Counted from the stretch's first letter, positions 1 to 6,514 are shown. The stretch is 46,482 bases of DNA from Pasteurellaceae bacterium (GCA_030528525.1 JAUMYT010000016.1:1-46482), one strand, 5' to 3'. A program made the numbers and translations. The notes: a model not told the origin generated them from the letters alone.

Positions 1-388
1 AGACCAACTCAAATTCTGCGGTAATTTGCCCATTTTCCACGCCCTGCAAGGGGGGGAGAAAATCTGAGATATTGCCAATTTCCGCATTGAAAAATTGCTG
101 ATGAGCTTCTCGCCATTCGGCAAAACTGCCCTCGCCTTCCGCCAAGGCAAAATCCTCAGAAACTTTGCCAAATTGTTCCACAAATACATCGGTAAGCTGA
201 ATATCAACCAACGGCTTGCCCTGCCCATCTAGAATGGTTTGCACTTTGCCATCTGCTTGCGGAAGTGGCTCATTTTCGAGCGTATAAAACAAACGCCCCG
301 AACAGGTCGCCGTTTTTCTGCCAGCCAGCACGAGTGCCGCAAGATAATTCGGCGAGCCGCCAAATGCCCATTGCAACGGGTTTTCCAT
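1..388 (-). CDS. ASCH-domain protein (3' end beyond window)
   Basis: 129 residues are visible; the gene runs off the left edge before any stop. The protein has the hallmarks of the ASCH family, a PUA-like RNA-binding fold: an N-terminal WAFGGSPNYLAALVLAGRKTAT segment in two parts (W7–F9, then GRKTAT at 23–28), an ILDGQGKP strand (52–59), and EGEG followed by WREAH (84–96), as in the family's EGEG-x-W-x-x-AH signature. The ATG at 388 follows GGTGG. It lies 16 bp downstream of the ygfB stop on the same strand, so the two are probably cotranscribed. Residues about 105–116 (GNISDFLPPLQG) are encoded by a copy of the dispersed short repeat found throughout this window. The RNA ligand is unknown; family members are thought to act on RNA or as coactivators. 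Confidence 0.8.
   Translation of the reverse strand, partial: MENPLQWAFGGSPNYLAALVLAGRKTATCSGRLFYTLENEPLPQADGKVQTILDGQGKPLVDIQLTDVFVEQFGKVSEDFALAEGEGSFAEWREAHQQFFNAEIGNISDFLPPLQGVENGQITAEFELV
45..82 (+). repeat. Interspersed ~37-bp repeat, copy inside ASCH gene
   Basis: Contains CAAGGGGGGGAGAAAA followed by GAGATATTGCCAATTT, matching the family pattern (pyrimidine-rich lead, CAAGGGGG, GAGAAA, then a TTGCnAA tail). It is read in frame through the ASCH gene on the opposite strand. Its tail closely resembles that of the copy at 2614. Confidence 0.6.
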
Positions 389-404
389 TTTCCACCAAAC
401 CCTT

Positions 405-950
405 TTAGTGAACCTTTGGTTTTTCAATAGCTGCTTTGGCAAAATTCTCTCTTAAAAACAATGCCACCACTCGTAGATATTCGATCACTTCTTCGCCCGC
501 TTCGAGCAGTTCTTCGGGGTTTTCGTCTTCTTCGTAGCCGAGTTTGGCGATTTCGTCTAAATCATCAATCGCTTCGCCGACTTCATCGGTCTCTTGTTGT
601 AATGTTGGCTGTGCTAAACCTAAGCCAAGCAAAAAGTGGTTGGTCCATTCGGCAATGCTGTCGGCAAGGGAAAAGCCGTTGTTGTCCGTTGGTCGCCATA
701 AATCAAACAGCAAGGTAGCATCATTAAAACTGTCGTTAAGTTGTTGATAAAATTCGGTTAATTTGGCAAGTGGGGCTTGCGAAAAGGCGTGTCCATCATT
801 GGTAAATTGGTAGGTGAGCGTTTGCCACGAGTCGTCTTGCACGCCGCCTGCGAGCAAACCGCTTAAGAAGCCGTGAAATTCGGCAGCGGTGTATTGAATT
901 TGCAGATCGTTGATGAGCTGTTTAAAATCGCTTGAAGTCAAAATTGGCAT
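405..950 (-). CDS. ygfB: YgfB/UPF0149 family protein
   Basis: 181 residues, the normal size for the YgfB/YecA (UPF0149) family. Features are the N-terminal FHGFLSGLLAGG helix (about 25–36), an all-helical acidic body, WTNHFLLGLGLAQ (about 102–114), and a very acidic C-terminal stretch with EEDENPEELLEAGEEV before a conserved EYLRVVALFL helix. It lies head-to-head with zapA, the same arrangement seen at the ygfB–zapA locus of other gammaproteobacteria. In E. coli YgfB has been linked to regulation of protein production and beta-lactam response genes, but a precise biochemical role is not established. It probably shares a transcript with the downstream ASCH gene, 16 bp away. Confidence 0.9.
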   Translation of the reverse strand: MPILTSSDFKQLINDLQIQYTAAEFHGFLSGLLAGGVQDDSWQTLTYQFTNDGHAFSQAPLAKLTEFYQQLNDSFNDATLLFDLWRPTDNNGFSLADSIAEWTNHFLLGLGLAQPTLQQETDEVGEAIDDLDEIAKLGYEEDENPEELLEAGEEVIEYLRVVALFLRENFAKAAIEKPKVH

Positions 951-965
951 AGTCTGTGATGATTA

Positions 966-994
966 TTTGTGATTTAGTCAAAGAGTGGCATAAT
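966..994 (+). promoter_or_regulatory. Candidate zapA promoter
   Basis: TTTGTG and CATAAT are separated by 17 bp in the ygfB–zapA divergent gap, with about 36 bp from the -10 to the zapA start. The -35 is weak. Confidence 0.45.
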
Positions 995-1030
995 AGCAAA
1001 AATTTTTAGTTTGGTAAGGATTTCCCGACA

Positions 1031-1360
1031 ATGTCGAAAAATAATGTGGAATTATCGCTATTTGGGCAAGTGTTACGCTTATATTGTCCGCCTGAACAGC
1101 AGGAATTTTTGCTTGCGTCCGCGCAGCGTTTGGAAGATCGTGTCGCTGCATTAAAAGAGCAATCGGGCATTATTCAGTTGGAAAAAGTGCTGTCGATTGT
1201 GGCGTTAAACTTGCATTATGAACTGGAGCAAGAGCAACGCAAAAATATGGAAAATAAAAATGTGTTGATGGCGTGTGTGGAACAGCTCGACAGTTCGTTG
1301 GCAAAATTTCAATCCACCGATGCCGATAACGTGATTATTGGTCAAGAAAATAACGAATAA
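1031..1360 (+). CDS. zapA: Cell division protein ZapA
   Basis: 109 residues, the usual ZapA length. The N-terminal globular part carries the family strand VELSLFGQVLRLYCPPEQQEF in two halves (6–15, 16–26) with LLASAQRLEDRVAALKEQSG (about 28–47), followed by a long C-terminal coiled coil (about 60–95). ZapA is a cytoplasmic dimer/tetramer that binds FtsZ and bundles Z-ring protofilaments at mid-cell. The start is chosen at the ATG preceded by AAGGA at a somewhat long spacing of about 10 nt. The gene immediately precedes 6S RNA and fau, a conserved gammaproteobacterial linkage that supports the call. Confidence 0.95.
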   Translation: MSKNNVELSLFGQVLRLYCPPEQQEFLLASAQRLEDRVAALKEQSGIIQLEKVLSIVALNLHYELEQEQRKNMENKNVLMACVEQLDSSLAKFQSTDADNVIIGQENNE

Positions 1361-1423
1361 CACAATTTCTGGCATTTTCTTGATCTCAACACTAGGAAAA
1401 CGGCTCAAATTCCGTTAGTATTC

Positions 1424-1602
1424 GCACTGCCTGAGGTGTGCGTTGTTGGTTACGTCCCTGAGCCGATATTTGAAACTCCTTGAGTTGGACTCTAAATCGT
1501 TGGTGAGCAGGCTCGCTTGCGAGAAGCCTAAAAATGATTATGTTCGACTCCCTTGAACCGTCTGGTTCAAGGACCATTACTGATAACGGCACTTCGGGTC
1601 TT
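1424..1602 (+). ncRNA. ssrS: 6S RNA
   Basis: This lies between zapA and fau, where ssrS sits in gammaproteobacteria. It shares blocks with E. coli 6S RNA: CCTGAGCCGATATTT (1457–1471), GGTTGGTGAGCA...GCTCGCTTGCGAGAAGCCT on the far side of the bubble, and the CTTGAACC...GGTTCAAGG hairpin near 1551–1572. The ends pair: CCTGAGGTGTG near 1431 with GGCACTTCGGG near 1589, giving the closing stem. 6S RNA mimics an open promoter and sequesters sigma70 RNA polymerase in stationary phase. A -10-like TAGTAT lies at 1416–1421. A T run at 1601–1606 directly follows, and fau begins within it. Ends are accurate to a few bases. Confidence 0.93.
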
Positions 1603-1606
1603 TTTT

Positions 1607-2173
1607 ATGTCTATTCCATCTTCTCGCCAACAGCTCCGCCAACAAATGCGAGCCAAACGCCAAGCCCTTTCAAGCGAACAGCAACACATCGCCAGTCAAA
1701 ACATTATTGCCCCTGCACTTGACTTGATTGCACATTACCAAGCCCAACACCTTGCGTTTTATTTGCCATTTAATGGCGAGATCTCCCCCCTTGCATTGAT
1801 GGACACCTTACGCCAACAGCACAAGCAAATTTATCTGCCCGTGTTACACCCGTTTTCCGCCCATCAACTGCTGTTTTTACGCTTTGATGATGAACGTGAT
1901 TTGGAACAAAACCGCTTCGGCATTTGGCAACCGAAATTAGATGTGCGGAAAGTGTTGCCACTCAACGAATTGGAGATGATTTTTGTGCCGTTGGTCGCTT
2001 GCGACAAACAGCATAATCGGCTGGGAATGGGCGGTGGCTTTTATGACCGCACGCTCGCACAGCAAAATTTGATTAGCGTGGGATTGGCTCATCGCTGTCA
2101 GCAAGTCGAGCAACTGCCCGTTGAGAGTTGGGATATGCCGTTAAGCCATTTGATTATCGGAGATTGTGCCTAA
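1607..2173 (+). CDS. fau: 5-formyltetrahydrofolate cyclo-ligase
   Basis: 188 residues from the ATG at 1607. An upstream in-frame start at 1553 would lie inside 6S RNA and is rejected. Domain signs are the N-terminal RQQLRQQMRAKRQAL helix, FYLPFNGEISP (about 49–59), and the nucleotide-binding signature LGMGGGFYDRTL (about 141–152), which is the MTHFS hallmark. The enzyme converts 5-formyl-THF to 5,10-methenyl-THF using ATP, recycling the folinate storage form. It directly follows 6S RNA, as in E. coli, where both come from one primary transcript. The stop overlaps the next gene's ATG (TAATG), so translational coupling is likely. Confidence 0.93.
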   Translation: MSIPSSRQQLRQQMRAKRQALSSEQQHIASQNIIAPALDLIAHYQAQHLAFYLPFNGEISPLALMDTLRQQHKQIYLPVLHPFSAHQLLFLRFDDERDLEQNRFGIWQPKLDVRKVLPLNELEMIFVPLVACDKQHNRLGMGGGFYDRTLAQQNLISVGLAHRCQQVEQLPVESWDMPLSHLIIGDCA

Positions 2174-2637
2174 TGGAACTCAAACTCCCGCCACCGTTCG
2201 TTTTCCTGCTGGGTGCAGGGATCATTTACGCCCTGCCGAACGCCTTTGAAAGCCCATTGATATTGCGTGGGCTTGCGGTGTTGATCGCCTTTTTTGCCTT
2301 AGTGATTGACGCATCCGCCCTGCTTGCCTTTCGCCAACAACGCACCACAATCAGCCCACTCACGCCCCATAACACATCATCACTCGTTACCCACGGCATT
2401 TACCGCTTCACTCGCAATCCGATGTATTTGGGCTTGGCATTGCTGCTATTGGCGTGGTCGCTTTGGCTTGCCCAACCATTCGGCGTGCTAGTGTTATGGG
2501 GCTTTGTGGCGTATCTCAATCGTTTTCAGATCCTGCCCGAAGAACGCATTTTACTCGCCAAATTCGGCGAAGCATTTCGCCAATACCAAACCGAAGTGCC
2601 ACGTTGGATCAGTTACAAGGGGGCGAGAAAAACCTAG
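2173..2637 (+). CDS. Isoprenylcysteine/phospholipid methyltransferase-family membrane protein
   Basis: 154 residues starting at the ATG that overlaps the fau stop (TAATG). Four hydrophobic segments are visible (about 8–24, 34–53, 88–106, 108–125). The core motif of the ICMT/PEMT superfamily is present: GIYRFTRNPMYLGLAL (about 74–89) and a later PEERILLAKFGEAFRQY (about 129–145), which together form the SAM-binding site. Members methylate isoprenoid-cysteine or phospholipid substrates; the substrate here is unknown. The last six codons (from the lysine of SYKGARKT) and the stop lie inside a copy of the dispersed repeat, so the C-terminus was probably remodelled by that insertion. Confidence 0.82.
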   Translation: MELKLPPPFVFLLGAGIIYALPNAFESPLILRGLAVLIAFFALVIDASALLAFRQQRTTISPLTPHNTSSLVTHGIYRFTRNPMYLGLALLLLAWSLWLAQPFGVLVLWGFVAYLNRFQILPEERILLAKFGEAFRQYQTEVPRWISYKGARKT

Positions 2638-2650
2638 ATATTGGCAAATT
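2614..2650 (+). repeat. Interspersed ~37-bp repeat, copy at the 3' end of the methyltransferase gene
   Basis: Shows ACAAGGGGGCGAGAAA followed by TAGATATTGGCAAATT. It supplies the stop codon of the preceding gene. Confidence 0.7.
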
Positions 2651-2663
2651 GTCGAGCTCCCAC

Positions 2664-3290
2664 TTATTGTGCCTGTTCTACTGAACGCAATTCCTCCATC
2701 GCCTGCCGACAAATCGCCCACGCAGAGCCGATCGCCAAAAACACCATTGCTAATGCCACCAATAAATCGGGCAGATTGGATTGCGTAATATAAACCGCTA
2801 CCGCAGCGAGTAATACCAAGAGATTGCCAAGCATATCATTGCGACTACACAGCCACACGCCACGCATATTGCTGTCGCCATCACGAAAGGCGAACAACAA
2901 CCAAACCGACAGCCCGTTGGCAATAAAGGCTAACACGCCCACCAAGCCCATTTCGTGATAATTCGGCATCTCGCCCAAATAGAAACGGTAGCCCGTTGTG
3001 ATGAACACATAAGCACCAAATAGCCCCATTGTGCTCCCTTTGAGCAACGATGCTTTAGCTCGGGTGGCTAAACTCGCCGAAAGCACAAACAAACTGATGC
3101 CGTAATTGCCCGCATCGCCTAGAAAATCTAAACTGTCCGCCAAGAGCGATACTGAGCCTGACGCATAACTCATCACCAATTCCACCAAGAACATCACTGC
3201 ATTTATCCCAAACACCGCCCACAAAACACGGCGATAGCCGGCAGTTTGCGTAACATTCAGTGGCTGACAAGATGAACACCCTTTTCCCAT
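2664..3290 (-). CDS. Cation diffusion facilitator-like transporter (membrane domain only)
   Basis: 208 residues, shorter than the ~300 of a full CDF protein: the six-helix membrane domain is there but the cytoplasmic C-terminal domain is absent. Metal-site residues are visible in TM2 as LLADSLDFLGDAGNYG (D52, D55, D59) and in TM5 as SRNDMLGNLLV (N and D). The N-terminus has GCSSC (5–9), a CxxC that may bind metal. CDF proteins export Zn, Cd, Co or related ions in exchange for protons. The divergently transcribed MerR regulator and the shared 19-bp-spacer promoter suggest metal-induced efflux, probably of Zn/Cd/Pb class ions. The exact metal is inferred only. Confidence 0.85.
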   Translation of the reverse strand: MGKGCSSCQPLNVTQTAGYRRVLWAVFGINAVMFLVELVMSYASGSVSLLADSLDFLGDAGNYGISLFVLSASLATRAKASLLKGSTMGLFGAYVFITTGYRFYLGEMPNYHEMGLVGVLAFIANGLSVWLLFAFRDGDSNMRGVWLCSRNDMLGNLLVLLAAVAVYITQSNLPDLLVALAMVFLAIGSAWAICRQAMEELRSVEQAQ

Positions 3291-3339
3291 ATTTACTCCT
3301 GATTAAAATAACCTTTCTTGGTTTTCAAACTCAGGCTAT

Positions 3340-3370
3340 ACTCTAAACCCTGTTCTTAGCACAGGGTCAA
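3340..3370 (-). promoter_or_regulatory. MerR-type promoter/operator for the CDF gene
   Basis: On the minus strand TTGACC (3370–3365) and TAGAGT (3345–3340) are separated by 19 bp. The spacer carries the dyad ACCCTG-N9-CAGGGT (3347–3367). An over-long 19-bp spacer with a centred dyad is the signature of MerR-family activation by DNA untwisting. The ACCCT/AGGGT arms resemble CadR/PbrR operators. A candidate regulator promoter on the other strand is TTTCTT–17–TATACT (3314–3342). Confidence 0.85.
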
Positions 3371-3373
3371 GCG

Positions 3374-3778
3374 ATGTCTCACACTTTTTTTCACATTCGC
3401 GACATTTGTCAGCAAGCAAATTGCACGCCTGAAACCATTCGTTATTACGAAAAAATCGGTCTGCTGCCCAAACCACAACGGGCGGACAACGGTTATCGGC
3501 TATATACGGAAGAGACTTTATTATTGCTACGTTTTATCCAAGCTTGCCGTGGCATTGGGTTTTCCGTTGATGAGACCTTTCAACTCGTTCAACTACGCAA
3601 TAACCCGAACGCCGATTGTGAAAATGCCGATCAGTTGGTACAACACCATCTTGAGCAAGTGGAACAAAAAATTGCTCATCTCATTGAAATTAAAGCCTTT
3701 TTAGATAACTTAAACCCCTGCAACGAACACCAAGCCCAGCGTTGTAAAGTGCTGAATGCGTTGAATGGGCAAGGCTAA
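3374..3778 (+). CDS. MerR-family heavy-metal-responsive regulator (CadR/PbrR/ZntR type)
   Basis: 134 residues, typical of the metal-sensing MerR group. The winged HTH at the N-terminus reads HIRDICQQANCTPETIRYYE and continues with KIGLLPKPQRADNGYRLY. The dimerisation helix follows, and three cysteines (C82, C116, C124) match the position and spacing of the metal-binding cysteines of CadR/PbrR and ZntR. That triad suits Cd, Pb or Zn and argues against MerR-type mercury sensing or oxidant sensing. The start follows AGGG at 3364. The gene is only 7 bp from the operator dyad, so it probably regulates itself as well as the divergent transporter. Confidence 0.9.
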   Translation: MSHTFFHIRDICQQANCTPETIRYYEKIGLLPKPQRADNGYRLYTEETLLLLRFIQACRGIGFSVDETFQLVQLRNNPNADCENADQLVQHHLEQVEQKIAHLIEIKAFLDNLNPCNEHQAQRCKVLNALNGQG

Positions 3779-3797
3779 CACCACGAACAATTTGCAA

Positions 3798-3836
3798 ATT
3801 TTGCAAAAAAATCGCAAAATCTTACCCCTTGTAAAC
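3798..3836 (-). repeat. Interspersed repeat, divergent copy upstream of hinT
   Basis: In minus orientation, TTTACAAGGGGTAAGA is followed by TTTTTTTGCAAAA. It is one G shorter and less regular than the consensus. Confidence 0.5.
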
Positions 3837-3858
3837 ACACGATAAAAAGGAAAAAACG

Positions 3859-4227
3859 ATGCTAACCAACCTCACCAGCTACGAAGAAACCATTTTCAGC
3901 AAAATCATTCGTAAAGAAATTCCTGCGGCAATTGTCTATCAAGACGACTTAGTGACCGCCTTCCGAGACATTGCTCCGCAAGCCCCAACCCACATTTTGA
4001 TCATTCCGAATAAATTTATTCCGACCGTCAATCACGTGACAGCTGAAGACGAATTGGCACTCGGTCGCCTTTTCACGGTGGCGGCGAAAATCGCCAAGGA
4101 AGAAGGGATTGCCGAAAACGGCTACCGCCTGATTATGAACTGCAATCAGCACGGCGGTCAGGAAGTGTTCCACATTCATATGCACTTGGTCGGCGGCGAA
4201 CCGCTTGGCAAAATGTTGGCGAAATAA
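3859..4227 (+). CDS. hinT: HIT-family purine nucleoside phosphoramidase HinT
   Basis: 122 residues, close to the usual ~119. It has the histidine triad HIHMHLVGG (about 106–114), preceded by GGQEVF, and the N-terminal [17 protein letters not shown] segment typical of the HinT branch. HinT hydrolyses adenosine 5'-phosphoramidates and aminoacyl-adenylates in the cytoplasm. The start is preceded by AAAGGAAAAAACG. One base separates the stop from the next gene (ycfL), matching the hinT–ycfL linkage of enterobacteria. Confidence 0.94.
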   Translation: MLTNLTSYEETIFSKIIRKEIPAAIVYQDDLVTAFRDIAPQAPTHILIIPNKFIPTVNHVTAEDELALGRLFTVAAKIAKEEGIAENGYRLIMNCNQHGGQEVFHIHMHLVGGEPLGKMLAK

Positions 4228-4228
4228 G

Positions 4229-4594
4229 ATGAAACGCTTATCGTTTGTTGCGGTTTTTGCCCTGTTTCTCACCGCTTGTTCGAGCAATCCCGCCAGTTAT
4301 TTGCCAGCAGGCACCCAGCCGATTGTGAATGTGGAATCGCCCTTGGTGGAAAAGGTGAAGGTTGATGCTCAGCCGTTATTATTGAAAGTGAGCAACCGAA
4401 CAGACAGTCCGCTGAATGTGATGTATAAACTGTTTTGGTATGATTTGGATGGCGTAACTCAAACGCTTGATCCGAACGACCGCACGCCGTGGCGTAACTT
4501 CTGGCTCGAACCCCACGCCACCCACGAAATGCACTTAGCCAAACCCACGGCGGAAAGTGCCAACTACCGAGTTTACTTGCGTGGCGAGCGTTAA
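4229..4594 (+). CDS. ycfL: YcfL-family (DUF1425) lipoprotein
   Basis: 121 residues from the ATG at 4229, one base after the hinT stop. The signal peptide ends in the lipobox LTAC (Cys at about 16), so a periplasm-facing lipoprotein is expected. The body carries the family core VMYKLFWYDLDGV, comparable to the YcfL segment with a FYWYD centre. Function is unknown. In E. coli hinT–ycfL is followed by lpoB and thiK; here no lpoB lies between ycfL and the kinase gene. Its 3' end overlaps the start of the next gene. Confidence 0.85.
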   Translation: MKRLSFVAVFALFLTACSSNPASYLPAGTQPIVNVESPLVEKVKVDAQPLLLKVSNRTDSPLNVMYKLFWYDLDGVTQTLDPNDRTPWRNFWLEPHATHEMHLAKPTAESANYRVYLRGER

Positions 4595-5348
4595 CGCCCT
4601 TGAGTGGCTAACACAAAATCGGCAACAAGCGGTTCGCACCATTACTGATTTACCAGGGCTGACCGCTTGTAGCCAACTGATTACCCTTGCCAACGGCGAA
4701 CGCTATGTGCTTCGCACCCAAAGCCAGCGAGCCACAGATTATGGCGTGAATTATCAGCAAGAAGCCCAGCTACTCCGCCATATCGCCCCTTTGGGCATTT
4801 CCCCCACACCAATTTATACCGATGAAAACGCCAGCCTACTGGCTTGGATTGACGGCGAAGTCCCAACCGCATTTCGCCCTGATTTATTGCGGAAATTGGC
4901 AGAGACAATGGCAAGGCTACACGCCACATCCCTGCAAGGGGTCAGATCATTGCCAAAAAGTGCAAAATTCGATCTCGCCGAGCGTTGTCAATTCTTATGG
5001 GACAAACTCTCGCCCGAAAAACAGCACGCCTTGCCGTTCTCACCACCATTTCCGCAAATTACGCCTTTTCGCCAAGCCCTGTGCCACCACGATGTGCATT
5101 TGGGGAATTTGGTCGAGCAGGGAGATCGGCTGTTTTTGATTGATTGGGAATATGCCGCCATTTCGGATCCTGCGTTGGATCTTACCTTGTTTCTGCACGC
5201 TAATCGTTTGTCTGAAGGCGATCAACAGCTCTTTCTGAAAAGCTATTTTGCAAAAAGTCGAGATTTCTCCCCCCCTTGCTGCCTTGCCAAAATGGCACAA
5301 TATCAGAAAGCAGTCGCCAAGCTCAACGAGCTATGGTATGCTATTTAA
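4557..5348 (+). CDS. ThiK-like choline-kinase-family phosphotransferase
   Basis: 263 residues from the GTG at 4557 (preceded by GGCGG); an in-frame GTG at 4581 is an alternative. It is an APH/choline-kinase fold protein: an N-lobe strand with GERYVLRTQ, the catalytic loop LCHHDVHLGNL (about 176–186), and the metal-binding LFLIDWEYAAISDPALDL (about 194–211), equivalent to the Brenner and DFG motifs. Position after hinT–ycfL matches the thiamine kinase thiK of E. coli, which phosphorylates thiamine to thiamine monophosphate, but substrate assignment rests on synteny. The overlap with ycfL is 38 bp (14 bp with the later start). Residues AKSRDFSPPCC near the C-terminus are encoded by a dispersed repeat copy. 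Confidence 0.8.
   Translation: MPTTEFTCVASVNALEWLTQNRQQAVRTITDLPGLTACSQLITLANGERYVLRTQSQRATDYGVNYQQEAQLLRHIAPLGISPTPIYTDENASLLAWIDGEVPTAFRPDLLRKLAETMARLHATSLQGVRSLPKSAKFDLAERCQFLWDKLSPEKQHALPFSPPFPQITPFRQALCHHDVHLGNLVEQGDRLFLIDWEYAAISDPALDLTLFLHANRLSEGDQQLFLKSYFAKSRDFSPPCCLAKMAQYQKAVAKLNELWYAI
4931..4970 (+). repeat. Possible degenerate interspersed repeat inside the kinase gene
   Basis: CTGCAAGGGGTCAGATC precedes ATTGCCAAAAAGTGCAAAA. The layout fits but several positions are off consensus. Confidence 0.35.
5246..5281 (-). repeat. Interspersed ~37-bp repeat, copy inside the kinase gene
   Basis: In minus orientation, GCAAGGGGGGGAGAAA is followed by GACTTTTTGCAAAA. It is translated in frame near the C-terminus of the kinase. 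Confidence 0.7.
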
Positions 5349-5395
5349 CCAATGAATTGAGAATTATTTTTATTTGTAATGTTTTGTAAATTCAT

Positions 5396-5428
5396 TTGAA
5401 CAGATGAATGAGAATGATTATCATCTAA
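5396..5428 (+). promoter_or_regulatory. Sigma70 promoter with overlapping Fur box
   Basis: TTGAAC (5396–5401), a 17-bp spacer, then TATCAT (5419–5424). A Fur-box-like sequence GAGAATGATTATCATCTAA (5410–5428) matches 13 of 19 positions of the consensus, with a perfect ATGAT-T-ATCAT core, and covers the -10. Iron-bound Fur would therefore occlude polymerase. Nothing protein-coding starts on this strand before 6182, so the promoter appears to serve the short transcript at 5431–5500. Confidence 0.72.
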
Positions 5429-5430
5429 TC

Positions 5431-5500
5431 ACTTCAAAAATAATAGGTAATCACTCCAACTCTTTACGCCGCATTCCCCCACAAAATGCGGCGTTTTTTT
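5431..5500 (+). ncRNA. Candidate Fur-repressed small RNA
   Basis: A transcript from the promoter at 5396–5424 would start near 5431 and end at a strong intrinsic terminator: stem CGCCGCATT (5467–5475) with AATGCGGCG (5485–5493), a C-rich nine-base loop, and seven T residues. That gives an RNA of about 70 nt with an unstructured 5' half (5431–5466) suited to base pairing, in the style of Hfq-dependent iron-sparing sRNAs such as RyhB and the Haemophilus HrrF. I cannot confirm homology to either. An alternative reading is that the hairpin only terminates the kinase transcript upstream, but that would leave the promoter and Fur box unexplained. Confidence 0.62.
5467..5500 (+). terminator. Rho-independent terminator
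   Basis: Perfect 9-bp stem, C-rich loop and T7 tail. It probably ends both the candidate sRNA and any read-through from the kinase gene. Confidence 0.88.
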
Positions 5501-5526
5501 CGCATAATGATTCGATTTGCTTTCCA

Positions 5527-6120
5527 TCAAGGCTGGCTCTGTAGTACAGGTTTTGCAAAAGTATATTGTCGGATTGCTGGTGGCGTATAATTGGCGATGA
5601 AATCTCCCACTTCTTTCAAATCATTAGAAAAGAGCGTTTTCTCAAAGTCAGCTTGCGTTAAAAATCCCTGTTCAACCATCTGACGAAACATGGCTTGCAA
5701 CGGCTGGTAATAGCCATCGCTATCAAACAAAATACAAGGGTTGTTATTTTGCCCAATTCTTGCCCAAGAAATCACCTCAATAATCTCTTCAAGTGTGCCA
5801 GGGCCACCAGCTAAGGCGATATAAGCTTCTCCTAGTTCAATGAGCTTCGCTTTACGTTCTGTCATTGATGCTACGCTGATCATTTCGGTCAGCCCATTAT
5901 GCGCAAGCTCCCGTGCTTGTAAAAAAGTCGGCATAATGCCGATGACTTCGCCTCCATGAGCCAGCACACGATCTGCTAATAACCCCATTAGCCCTGCTCG
6001 TCCACCACCATAAACCAAAGTATGTTGATTGGCCACCAACCAATCGGCAAGCTGTTCTGTTGCATCGTGATGGCGTGGATTATTGCCAAGGCTAGCGCCA
6101 CAATATACCGTAATTTTCAT
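5527..6120 (-). CDS. LOG-family protein (nucleoside-5'-monophosphate phosphoribohydrolase type)
   Basis: 197 residues, the standard size of the small Rossmann-like LOG family (TIGR00730). It shows the N-terminal ITVYCGASLGNNP strand-loop, LVYGGGRAGLMGLLAD (about 36–51), and the family signature ALAGGPGTLEEIIEVISW (about 100–117), a variant of PGGxGTxxE carrying the catalytic Glu. Family members cleave the N-glycosidic bond of nucleoside monophosphates; plant and actinobacterial members make cytokinins, whereas the bacterial role is generally nucleotide turnover. It is divergent from a MazG-like pyrophosphohydrolase, with 61 bp between the starts. Confidence 0.88.
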   Translation of the reverse strand: MKITVYCGASLGNNPRHHDATEQLADWLVANQHTLVYGGGRAGLMGLLADRVLAHGGEVIGIMPTFLQARELAHNGLTEMISVASMTERKAKLIELGEAYIALAGGPGTLEEIIEVISWARIGQNNNPCILFDSDGYYQPLQAMFRQMVEQGFLTQADFEKTLFSNDLKEVGDFIANYTPPAIRQYTFAKPVLQSQP

Positions 6121-6181
6121 TTATTTTTTCACCCCTTTTGATTAAAGTAGCCAGCATCATAACATAAAGGAAGGAGCACTA

Positions 6182-6514
6182 ATGCATTTTCATGAATATC
6201 AACACTGGGTTCGAGAATTCTACCGGCAACATAATTGGTATGAACGAGACGTTTTCCGTCGCTTAACCTATTTGGTTGAAGAGGTAGGCGAAGTTGCCTG
6301 TGCAGTACGAGCTATTGAGATTGGACGAGAACGCCCTGATGAAACCGAACAGAATCTTGAGCAAAAACGAGAAAATCTCATTGAAGAACTCGGTGATGTG
6401 ATGGATAACTTATTTATTTTAGCCGATAAATATCAGATTGATTTAGAAGCGGTGATTGCTCGTCATCAGCAAAAATTTCTGCAACGCTATGGCACTCAGC
6501 CTAGAGCAAAATAG
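6182..6514 (+). CDS. MazG-like nucleotide pyrophosphohydrolase
   Basis: 110 residues, a single MazG-like domain of the all-alpha NTP-PPase superfamily, far shorter than full two-domain MazG (~260). Metal-binding motifs are LTYLVEEVGEVACAV (EExxE, about 29–43) and NLIEELGDVMDNLFILAD (ExxD, about 64–81). Such enzymes hydrolyse (d)NTPs to NMP and pyrophosphate, often as house-cleaning of aberrant nucleotides. A good ribosome site (AAGGAAGGAG) precedes the ATG. The divergent partner at 5527–6120 also acts on nucleotides by family, so a shared regulatory region is plausible. Confidence 0.88.
   Translation: MHFHEYQHWVREFYRQHNWYERDVFRRLTYLVEEVGEVACAVRAIEIGRERPDETEQNLEQKRENLIEELGDVMDNLFILADKYQIDLEAVIARHQQKFLQRYGTQPRAK

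Noticed and set aside
1553..1606. Upstream extension of fau
   Set aside because: The added codons are the 3' arm of 6S RNA; the ATG at 1607 gives the conserved fau N-terminus.
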